From Bacteroidaceae bacterium (GTDB lineage: Bacteria > Bacteroidota > Bacteroidia > Bacteroidales > Bacteroidaceae), in NCBI GenBank assembly GCA_017552435.1, contig JAFZPZ010000065.1, positions 27,398-91,397 of the forward strand: DNA of 64,000 bases, written 5' to 3'. Below the pieces are notes generated by a model. It saw nothing but the letters and a program-made list of their open reading frames with translations, made no database searches and was not told where the DNA came from. Numbering within the stretch: position 1 is the first letter of the stretch; every line of letters begins with the position of its first letter. Position numbers and translations under genes: made by a program. This document shows positions 58,401 to 64,000 of this stretch, piece after piece.

Positions 58401-61400
58401 CCTCGTAGTGGGTGCCGTCCTGCTCTACGCTAAAGTTCACGCGCTTCAGGGCGCTCAGCTCGGTTAGCAGTTGTGGTGTTTGATCCACAGTCAGGGTGAA
58501 GATGCCCTGTCCCTGTTCGTCCAGTCGGATGGTGTCCTTGTACATCAGGCCGGTGTTCTTCATGCCGTTGTACATGGTGGCGATGCCGCCGCCTACCTTC
58601 ACATAGTCAACCCGCTCGGTCGATTTGTTGTTGTTGTAGGGGTAGCTCTCGGCCATCTGCACCTGGATGTAGTACTTGCGCTCCAGGCTGAACACAGGAT
58701 GTCCGAAGGTGTATTTGGCCTGCGTCGTGTCGGCCGGGTTCTTGAAGGCCAGCGGCACAACGGCCCTGTTGCCAAGCAGGTCGGTGGCGGTGTAGGACTT
58801 GTCGCCGAAGTAGCTGAAGTCGTCGTAGCCCACCTGCTTATAGGTCAGTTCCACAGGGCTGTGGTAGATGCGGTTGTAGATGGCGTGGTATTTCAGCTTG
58901 GGGTCGCTGACTGTGATGGTATCCACGTCCTTGTAGCTGCCTGTGAAGGTGGTGTCTTTCGGCGTGAGGCAGTCGGTCAGGTCTATGACCTCGCTCACCT
59001 GTCCTTCCTGGAACAGCGTGGGATAGCCGTCGCAATTCACCTGCTGCACTTTCCAGCGCACGGGAGGCAGCAGCACCTCGTACTCGCCGGTGGCCGAGTC
59101 GGGCAGCACCTCCATCAGCTTGCGCTTGGTCTTCACATGGGTGTAGTGCTTGTTGCCGTTGCGCTGGTGGCGCACCACCTCTTCGCGCTCCGTGCGGTTG
59201 GGGTTCAGGTTATCATAGACGAGCCACGAGGTGTTGTCGCCTTCCAGCGCAAGCACCATCTTCAGGTTGTCGCCCAGGTTGTTCTTCGAGAGGTTGTTGC
59301 CCAGAGGCAGCTTGCCCTGGTCGTTGCCGCCTACGACGCGGCCGGTGAGCTTCACCTTCGTGGCATCGTAGAAGTAGGTCTGTGCCACGTCGTCGGTGAA
59401 GTCGTGGCCTGCCTTGCTCTTGTAGTAGCCATCGCCGGTGAAGACGTGTCCGTCCATCACCACCTGGATGGTGTCGACACCCGGCAGCACGCGGAACGAG
59501 AACGAGCCGTCGTACTCCGTCTCCACCAGCTTGCCCTCGCTGTTGTAGAGGTCGCGTCCGTTCACCTTGAAGTGCGCACCCTTCACAGGGATGCTGGTGC
59601 CGTCGTACATTACGAAGCCGGAGAAGCGCTTGCCGCTGTTGATGGTGAACTCATGCACCACCTCGTCGTTGCTCGTGGCGTTGAAGGTTACGCTGCTTCT
59701 GATGGGTTCGTCGAATTTAATCTTGCTGTTGGCGGGCGTGGGTTGCACGTCGTAGGTGACGGTTGTATTTCCCTTGTACGACAGCCCGTCGGCCTCGAAG
59801 TGTCCGCTGGCATCGGTCAGGGCGGTGGTCTCCGTCACATTATTATATATAATAGCTACGGGGATGTCTGCAACGCCCGTACCGTCCTTGAAGCGCACAT
59901 AGCCCTCCACGCGGCCGGTGTGCTTGCACTCGCCCACCTTGACCTCGGTCTCGGTATAGGTCACGCCCTCGCAGTCGTTCACCGCGCGTACCTTATATTC
60001 ATACGTCTCTAAGGGTGAAGCGGTCTGATCCTCGTAGCCCATGTCGGTCAGGCCTGTGGCAATCTCCTTCCAAGCGTCCTCGCCATCGCCCTTGACACGG
60101 CGATAAACGGTGAAGTAGTCGATGGGGTTGCCGTCGGTGTCCCAGCTCAGCAGCACACTGCTCTGGCGCGTCTGCGTCATCAGGGTCTGCTCAATCTTAC
60201 CGTTGCTGGCGTGGTAGAAGTCGGGCAGCGTAGGCTTGGGGAAGGGGGTAAAATTAGGTTCAGGATACGTCGTGGTGACGGGATTGATAGAATTGCCCTC
60301 CAGCTTCCAGCTGCTGCCGAGTTTGCTTGGCAGATCGGCCTCGCTGGTTGTTGCGATCGAAGAGGTGGTCAGCACAGGTACGGCCTTGCCATTGACAATC
60401 TGCCAAGAACCAGCCTGCTCTGTGTTCATCAGGTTCATCACCTCGTTCTGGTCGCTCTTGTTGTAGGCTGTCACACCCCAATCACCCCAGGTGGTACTCG
60501 TAATGGTGTTGCTGCTCTTGCTATTGCTTCCCCAGTGTTTTGCAGAACCACTTTCAGTATCTACGCAGAAAAATATCATCCATGCTGTAAAATCGGCATT
60601 CTTACTAGCATTATATACACGGTGGAACGTCCAGCTACCTTCGCCGCCCCATCCGATAAAGCAAGCAGCATACGAGTTGTTATCTTGATTATTAGTGACA
60701 ACCTTGCCGTCGAAGCGAACGTCAGTCATATATACATCTGCAGCTCCAGCGTGTCCTAGGACGCCGGCTGCATGGGTGCTTGACGAGGTCACTTCTGTAG
60801 ATACCCACACACGGTCGAGGGTGATAGTAGGTGAACCGACTCTGCAACCAATTAGTCCTGCGGCATGGATACCGCCTTTGACGGTGCCCGTCACGTGCAG
60901 GTTTCTAATAGTGGCATCGCCTACATAGCAGAACGGGGCAATGGCTGTATTATCACCACCGTTAATATTGACATTCAACGTATGGCCGTTGCCATCGAAC
61001 GTACCTCGGTAGGGGTAGCCATTTCCAAAGCCAACGGCTTGAGTAACAGAGATGTCGGCTTCAAGGCGGGCATCTACCCAGCGGCTGCCTTTGGCTGTTT
61101 CCACAGCATCCTTAAACGAGTCCCAGTCACCAGCCGAATAGATACGGTAGGGGTTTTCCGCAGTGCCGTCACCCTTTGTATATTCCTTGGTGGCATAGCT
61201 GTTGATGACATTCAGCGTACTACTGTTGTACTTGCGTGCCCACGTTGCACAGTCGTTCGTTTTGGTGCTTATCTGTTCGGGAGCGAAAAGACAGTTGTCG
61301 ATGGTTGCCGCAGCTTTATCTAAGCAACAGCCAATGAAGCCGCTGACGTGACTACAATTATCTCCCTTAAAACTGCCGTCAAACTTACAGTTACGTAATA

Positions 61401-63408
61401 CAACACTGGCACTGTCTCCTACAAGACCCACAAAGCCGCCCATAGTAGCATCGCCATTAATGGTGTTGTTGAGCGTGACTGAAGAGCGGCAACCCTCAAT
61501 GACAACCGAATGACCGTTATTGATACGGCCAATCAGGCCTCCGGCGAACTTTTGGCTGGTATTGATGGTTCCTGTTGTATGCAGGTCGCGGAATACAGCA
61601 TTATCAACAAAGCGGAATATGGCAAGAGTATTCAAGCTTCCACCACTAATGTTGACATTCAGCGTATGACCGTTGCCGTCGAACGTACCGCGATATGGAT
61701 ACTGCTCATACAATCCAACGGTGTTTTCAATGCTGATGTCGGCATAGAGGCGGGCATTCACGTCGTACTTACCCTCGGCAGCTTTTACCTTGTTAAGGAA
61801 GGTTGTCCAGTCTTCAGCCGTACGGATGGGGAAGAAGGTGGACGATACCTGCTCTACTTGGTTGAGGGGCGACTCGCCCTGCTCCACAAACATCTCTACA
61901 TCAAACTTCACGCAGGAGCGCGTGAGGCTCACTATCTTGTAACGCTGCTGGCGCTCTGACTGGCTCAGCACGTAGGTCAGGGTATCCACAGGGTTGCCGT
62001 CGCGGTTCTTCATGCTGACGCGTAGGATCATCCTGGCGCGGTTGTCCCAGACGCCGCCTATCTCGTCGGCATAGTTCCACGACACGCGAGCCGTGTAGGC
62101 ACGCTCGTCTTCCCACTTGGCTGTGTAGTCGCTAATGCGCAGCAGGTGCAGGTTGTCCAGCACAAGCTTGGTGCTGGCGGCGCAGTTGTTGTCGGTGCCC
62201 CAGCCCCAGTCCTTGGTGATGGCTCGGCGCACGCGGTAGGTCAGATTGTCCAACGTACCACCATTCTTCAGCATCTTGGCTGTAATCTCTGACACCAGTG
62301 TGCTGTCGATGAAGGTATAGGACGCCTTGCCGGAACTCTTGGTGAAGAACTCCTGTCCCACGTTCACGAAGTCTTCCTCCTTGCCGGTCAGCGAGCGCTG
62401 AATCTCGAAGAAATCGGTGAGGGCCAAGTCTTCATCGTCGGGGTAGGCCACGTTCCACGTCAACTCCACCTTCGACTTGGTGCCGCCCAGCAGACGTGCG
62501 GTCAGGCCGACAGGGCCATGAATCATGGCGAGATTCTTGGGCTCTGTCTTTACATCCTCGATGAGGTATTTGCCCTTTGCACCTTCCTGATAGTAACTGG
62601 CCGTAATGCGGAAGTTGCGGTGTGGCTCGTTGGCCTTGAGCTGGATGGTACCGTTGTTCACAGCCTTCGGCATATCCTCACCTGTAGCTTTGCCACTGCC
62701 ATCGGTGTAGTCATAGCGGAGCGCTGTAATTTCCTTGGCTGCCAGGTACCAGGGTATCTCTATCACGCCCTTGCTCTTGGGGTTCAGCATGGCATCGGTG
62801 ATTATGGGGGCTGCTGCCTCGGCTGCCTCGGGCACCTTGATCGTCTTCTGGCTGGGAGTCACTTTCTTCTTGGCTCCGGCACCGGAGACATTGCGCTCCA
62901 CTTCCCATGTGAACTTCAGCTCCTTGCCTAAAAGGTTGTAGGGCAAAACCCAGTCGGCAGAGAAATAGAAGTTGTTTTCACCGAGGCGAGTGATGTCCTT
63001 GGTCTGCTCACTGTCCTTGGTCAGCTTGAACTTGTTGGAGGAGTTGCCTTGCGTGATGTCGAAATAGCCACCGACCGCAGTGCTGAAGATGACGGGGATC
63101 TCCGTCTTGGAATTGCTGTAGCCGTCCCAGGGTACATCCTTACACTCGAAGTGCAGGACTTTGGTCTTCTCCACGCCTGTGCCCTCGACATACAGATTAC
63201 CGTCGTTAATCCATGTGTCAGTACCCTTAAAGTCGCACAAAGGCGCATCGATGGTGATGACGTTGGAACCGGTCAGCGTGATGGAGTAGTTGCTGGTGTC
63301 CTCCACGTAGGTGTCGTCCGCCGCCACGGTCTGTGGCAGCAGCCAAGCGAAGAGCGCCAGCAGCATGAGCCACGGCCGCCCTCGCAAGATGTTAGTTGTT
63401 TTGTTCAT
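52435..63408 (-). CDS. Giant modular surface protein (3,657 residues)
   Basis: Signal peptide (about 1-30, ending TVAADD). Modules in order: beta-sandwich and fibronectin-III-like region (30-540), two GLUG-type blocks (about 560-1010; both with YRGTFDGNGHTLNVNI), a fibronectin-III domain (about 1080-1140), carboxypeptidase-regulatory-like domains (about 1165-1330), a long region of unrecognised fold (1330-2550) with a Trp/Tyr-poor helix near 1900, two LamG/concanavalin-like domains (about 2573-2760 and 2776-2950; MFWFKTDKDGSG, DNQWHHYAMTVNRG), further beta domains, and a tail WYTIDGKQLSKKPTQRGVYI of type IX secretion style. Likely an adhesin or matrix-binding protein; no catalytic motif seen. 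It heads a transcript with the lipoprotein gene. A heptamer tract encodes SEELRVKSEEF near residue 3555. Confidence 0.87.
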   Translation of the reverse strand: MNKTTNILRGRPWLMLLALFAWLLPQTVAADDTYVEDTSNYSITLTGSNVITIDAPLCDFKGTDTWINDGNLYVEGTGVEKTKVLHFECKDVPWDGYSNSKTEIPVIFSTAVGGYFDITQGNSSNKFKLTKDSEQTKDITRLGENNFYFSADWVLPYNLLGKELKFTWEVERNVSGAGAKKKVTPSQKTIKVPEAAEAAAPIITDAMLNPKSKGVIEIPWYLAAKEITALRYDYTDGSGKATGEDMPKAVNNGTIQLKANEPHRNFRITASYYQEGAKGKYLIEDVKTEPKNLAMIHGPVGLTARLLGGTKSKVELTWNVAYPDDEDLALTDFFEIQRSLTGKEEDFVNVGQEFFTKSSGKASYTFIDSTLVSEITAKMLKNGGTLDNLTYRVRRAITKDWGWGTDNNCAASTKLVLDNLHLLRISDYTAKWEDERAYTARVSWNYADEIGGVWDNRARMILRVSMKNRDGNPVDTLTYVLSQSERQQRYKIVSLTRSCVKFDVEMFVEQGESPLNQVEQVSSTFFPIRTAEDWTTFLNKVKAAEGKYDVNARLYADISIENTVGLYEQYPYRGTFDGNGHTLNVNISGGSLNTLAIFRFVDNAVFRDLHTTGTINTSQKFAGGLIGRINNGHSVVIEGCRSSVTLNNTINGDATMGGFVGLVGDSASVVLRNCKFDGSFKGDNCSHVSGFIGCCLDKAAATIDNCLFAPEQISTKTNDCATWARKYNSSTLNVINSYATKEYTKGDGTAENPYRIYSAGDWDSFKDAVETAKGSRWVDARLEADISVTQAVGFGNGYPYRGTFDGNGHTLNVNINGGDNTAIAPFCYVGDATIRNLHVTGTVKGGIHAAGLIGCRVGSPTITLDRVWVSTEVTSSSTHAAGVLGHAGAADVYMTDVRFDGKVVTNNQDNNSYAACFIGWGGEGSWTFHRVYNASKNADFTAWMIFFCVDTESGSAKHWGSNSKSSNTITSTTWGDWGVTAYNKSDQNEVMNLMNTEQAGSWQIVNGKAVPVLTTSSIATTSEADLPSKLGSSWKLEGNSINPVTTTYPEPNFTPFPKPTLPDFYHASNGKIEQTLMTQTRQSSVLLSWDTDGNPIDYFTVYRRVKGDGEDAWKEIATGLTDMGYEDQTASPLETYEYKVRAVNDCEGVTYTETEVKVGECKHTGRVEGYVRFKDGTGVADIPVAIIYNNVTETTALTDASGHFEADGLSYKGNTTVTYDVQPTPANSKIKFDEPIRSSVTFNATSNDEVVHEFTINSGKRFSGFVMYDGTSIPVKGAHFKVNGRDLYNSEGKLVETEYDGSFSFRVLPGVDTIQVVMDGHVFTGDGYYKSKAGHDFTDDVAQTYFYDATKVKLTGRVVGGNDQGKLPLGNNLSKNNLGDNLKMVLALEGDNTSWLVYDNLNPNRTEREEVVRHQRNGNKHYTHVKTKRKLMEVLPDSATGEYEVLLPPVRWKVQQVNCDGYPTLFQEGQVSEVIDLTDCLTPKDTTFTGSYKDVDTITVSDPKLKYHAIYNRIYHSPVELTYKQVGYDDFSYFGDKSYTATDLLGNRAVVPLAFKNPADTTQAKYTFGHPVFSLERKYYIQVQMAESYPYNNNKSTERVDYVKVGGGIATMYNGMKNTGLMYKDTIRLDEQGQGIFTLTVDQTPQLLTELSALKRVNFSVEQDGTHYEAEPLYGYVLNMFPTGAGKDILTDGQPILFDILRDPPGAYSSNTLAKGATLNYSYSMSMMLMAGVIFNLTVGSTLQNYTGTVAAPTGAGSTMGLINASESGDLTVSDFIFNMSGSKAYSYTMAIGHNISTSGDPTMVGADADLYIGAVQNLQVMPMSTIRAIPDSMYQDIKARLGQTGTASETGKEVKYGTLVHIAEGETIDKDGKKEKFHLVRDESLGYGPKLQSQFIYSQKQILEQIIPELAKQIIDMMFIGTETEAKKLANSTQFPVYLSLREPTDPKFGVKNTKKIDDHAYNTTIKEAQDGINYLVVLPDKRSESEFKDEVAEKSELIYAWAKMITQNEREKVTATDLVANYDIAGAQGVNYSETFDSNYSLMSSTQFPFGKQPDYFAGDGSAIGMSIASLATNTLVTALLGAIEAQKSSTPNVGIDPTKFNKESGMKSEIQFTGNLLQWLLVPVLVSDVTGADAEVKSYNRTETFTIATDPQSHLNVDVYRVNTASYGDNQKVDIRDIYTNNNFNNYVNLVNKFLKKESKMDLNENGEIVDLGGSRSFVFRTRGGSTQNPWEGERTTHFYEAGTVLDERTLKIDNPKIWLDKQSVSGVSVGDAARFKVYIANESEKPEAVQVLSAYQLFSLSQANPNGAKITVDGEPLSTGGTTVTVAPGAVTQKTIEVRAGDGFDYEGLTIGVMSPTDMEHAVATTSFDVHFLREAGPVTIATPGDKWVLNTNAQEDKKRGWYIPVTINGFDRHQHNFDHIEFQYKESQRGDDSWVNLCSYYADSTLMANANGVRELMKPNANIVTHFFGEGTVIEKSYDLRAVLFCRNGNSFLTTPSKIVSGVKDTRRPQLFGTPEPKNGILTLGDDIVFNFSEDIEYNYLSAITNFEVKGEVNNNDISNNVSVQFTGQASLETEAKRNFSGKDITIDLMVKPDSTGYEMPIFSHGANNQKLQLWVTPDSLLKVVVNDQTFLSDSTVYLRTFAQVAACINQQDSTVTMFNGGKQIGKGKLNAPYNGTGPLIFGRTNESSPNETKYYQGRMMEARLWYRVMDGGLIGTTYGSKRLTGYEKDLVDYYPMDEAFGDYATDHTQGANAKLIGANWAVPRGMSLRLEKADKGVLMKQTALNRSKEQDYTLMFWFKTDKDGSGTLLSNGRGLKEDDGAENQFHIGFENGKLMYRSNGFATEVTGEWNDNQWHHYAMTVNRGRNVANIYVDKELITTFGVDSLGGISGGYPLIGASRYTVPGNTTPQDGTTPLKGNVDELLFFAQALPQTLINTYSTKSPGGDEYGLLTYLAFDRQERQKNNDIEMVPYVFSKKLYLDDNREVRYELDPETKKPTSTPVRDYVFVDTTDVILPHVDATQAAPVVPNENVRNLKFSFIGKDNQLLVEIDETAAKLNHRNIYVTVRDVEDKNGNTMASPQTACYYVTNSSLQWMVNRLDVTIKYGSGEGCELPFYNYGATSHTYTIENCPRWLTLSKYSDVVAPLNMDYVTATVSKNLNVGTYNEILYLTDEEGITEPFYLNLTIEGEQPDWADNISKDLLQNSMSISGQVYLYGELDTDVRDIVGVFDNENLCHGFANITHDTQSGETGLYLTVYDSQASGRELNFRLWQYNTGREIVLTPESAITFTKDAMLGTEQPVRFDGGEAFVQNFRLQEGWNWVSFNLKSSQLNDVNKLLGGMKWSEGDILTDMGSNLTMNYEAAQKQWIATGSTDTVTISPQNAYAIKVSKAGTLPIGGTVIKDQDDRTITLSKGWNAIGYTPMTNLTVETALSDYYDQAEPGDVIKSHTEFAYFTKQGNVGRWRGSLQYMKPGEGYMMLRKAESDASFTYPFYDLNSNFREDWTTSTKRAAPKAQGRNTMSVSAVVEGFEVEDGDVLIAFADGEVVGSEELRVKSEEFATAQPLSYLSIAGDKQQAIWFAIERDGGIVATTDEVMTFKTNDVIGSPDEPMPISFVHTAYENGQWYTIDGKQLSKKPTQRGVYIFNNKKVMIK
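52724..52751. repeat. Four-heptamer tract inside the giant gene
   Basis: Exactly four units of the type TCTTCAC (third unit TCTTAAC), in frame and coding for part of SEELRVKSEEF about 100 residues before the C-terminus. Confidence 0.9.
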
Positions 63409-63463
63409 AAAGATTAAAATAGTTTATAATGTATTTGAAGATTTTGCTTTCCTCTAAAAGACA

Positions 63464-63610
63464 TTTAATCGCCCAAAGTTACGCATTTTTTTACAAAAAG
63501 CCATCCCCAAAAGCCCCTTACCCTCAAGTTTTGCATATTTTGCAACAATTTTTGCAGATTTTGAAAGTCGCGGGTAAGCGAAGGCAGACGAAAACTCGTT
63601 TTCAGTCTGC
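63464..63610. repeat. Duplicated upstream element, copy B (147 bp)
   Basis: The partner of 48891-49038. The 68 bp at 63543-63610, ending in the 27-bp palindrome (63584-63610), are identical to copy A; the promoter-proximal part shows substitutions and small length changes. Confidence 0.92.
63474..63481 (-). promoter_or_regulatory. Candidate -7 box of the giant gene
   Basis: The minus strand reads TAACTTTG, in the same relative place within the duplicated element as in copy A. The leader would be about 60 nt. Confidence 0.55.
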
Positions 63611-63635
63611 CCTTTCTCCCCATCCAAAACGACAC

Positions 63636-63670
63636 AAAAACCGCCGAAACTCCTTGCAGAATTTCGGCGG
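63636..63670 (-). terminator. Intrinsic terminator of the toxin-like gene
   Basis: On the minus strand: a 9-bp stem CCGCCGAAA/TTTCGGCGG, a 12-nt loop, then five T residues, 28 bp after the stop codon. It insulates the giant gene's promoter from upstream transcription. Confidence 0.88.
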
Positions 63671-63698
63671 ATATGATATTTCAAGGAATATCTGTATT

Positions 63699-64000
63699 CT
63701 ACTTTACCTGGGCAGCCTGATCTTCGGGCTGCATTCGTGTGTCCCAAAAGCCGGCGATATAGAGGATGTCGCCCTCTGTAAAATAAACCAGTTTGTTCAG
63801 ACCGTTGATGATAACACTGCGATAGGTTCTCGTACGGTCAGAAAATAGGGGGTCAATCCGCCCGATGCCGGGGCTACGCTTCAACTGTTGCGTAACTTGA
63901 CGCACCTCCTGTAAGAAGCGCGTCTTACGCCTGGCTCCGAACTCCCGACGGATGTAGTTGGCAACCTGAGTTCTAGCTTCCTTTGCCTTTGGGTCCCAAA
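63699..64000 (-). CDS. RelE/ParE-family toxin-like protein, N-terminus beyond window
   Basis: The last 99 residues or so of a protein whose start lies beyond the right edge; the frame is open from base 63998 to the stop at 63701-63699. The pattern WDPKAKEARTQVANYIRREF, then FLQEVRQVTQQLKRSPGIG, and the late YRSVIINGLNKLVYFTEGD followed by ILYIAGFWDTRMQP, matches the RelE/ParE fold: an N-terminal helix pair, then a beta-sheet closing with 'W-D-x-R-x-x-P'. Such toxins act on ribosomal mRNA or DNA gyrase. The antitoxin would be expected upstream, outside the window, so a complete toxin-antitoxin pair cannot be confirmed. Confidence 0.78.
   Translation of the reverse strand, partial: WDPKAKEARTQVANYIRREFGARRKTRFLQEVRQVTQQLKRSPGIGRIDPLFSDRTRTYRSVIINGLNKLVYFTEGDILYIAGFWDTRMQPEDQAAQVK

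Noticed and set aside
57526-60012. Long plus-strand open frames (about 313 and 513 codons) opposite the giant gene
   Set aside because: They follow the codon bias of the minus-strand gene, lack promoters and recognisable motifs, and sit entirely inside a coherent coding sequence.

Overview
The window looks like a chromosomal segment of a member of the Bacteroidales, most likely Prevotellaceae. The support is paired SusC/SusD outer-membrane proteins, a lipoprotein-type TamA (TamL) next to TamB, promoters of the form TTTG-N19..21-TAnnTTTG, almost no Shine-Dalgarno sites, and secreted proteins ending in the short 'Y-x-L-x-G-R/K ... RG-x-Y-I-x-x-G/N-K' tail seen in many Prevotella exported proteins. 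I see no insertion sequence, prophage, integrase, CRISPR array or rRNA operon.

Layout. 1-12.1 kb (minus): a nutrient-uptake or adhesion operon in which a SusC/SusD pair is bracketed by two fasciclin (FAS1) lipoproteins, followed by a second SusC-like gene cut by the window edge. 12.1-12.9 kb: non-coding and rich in tandem repeats. 12.9-15.2 kb (minus): a secreted M6 metalloprotease, divergent from thiD. 15.3-20.6 kb (plus): thiD, a sugar transferase, an unknown gene, a ZapB-like coiled coil, zapA and rny. 20.6-24.5 kb (minus): recA, a carboxynorspermidine-synthase-like gene, a Spy-like protein with a glycine-rich tail and a DUF5715-like protein. 24.8-28.2 kb (plus): a tightly overlapping phoH-purC-menG-aroE operon. 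28.3-36.3 kb (minus): tamB-tamL-potassium channel. 36.3-38.5 kb (minus): tetR-fabG-rluA-type pseudouridine synthase. Then an initiator-like tRNA-Met (plus) and an SLC13 permease (minus). 40.9-48.8 kb (minus): two paralogous GLUG/beta-helix surface proteins and a cupin. 49-51.2 kb (minus): a condensation-type acyltransferase and a protein of unknown function. 51.5-63.4 kb (minus): a lipoprotein and a 3,657-residue modular surface protein. The right edge holds the C-terminal part of a RelE/ParE-like toxin.

The most unusual material is repetitive DNA rather than a new gene. First, many short AT-rich tandem tracts occur, most of them exactly four heptamers (28 bp, consensus near TYTYMAY). They lie just upstream of start codons and also inside four intact reading frames. 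Second, GC-rich REP-like palindromes abut heptamer tracts on both sides of fabG, and one encodes part of a lipoprotein signal peptide. Third, a 147-148 bp element is duplicated upstream of the two large surface-protein transcription units, carrying a promoter and a 27-bp palindrome and implying shared control. Fourth, 8-bp, 11-bp and 21-bp arrays also have four units each.

Most gene calls rest on clear family motifs. Promoter, terminator and operator calls are read by eye and have not been scored.
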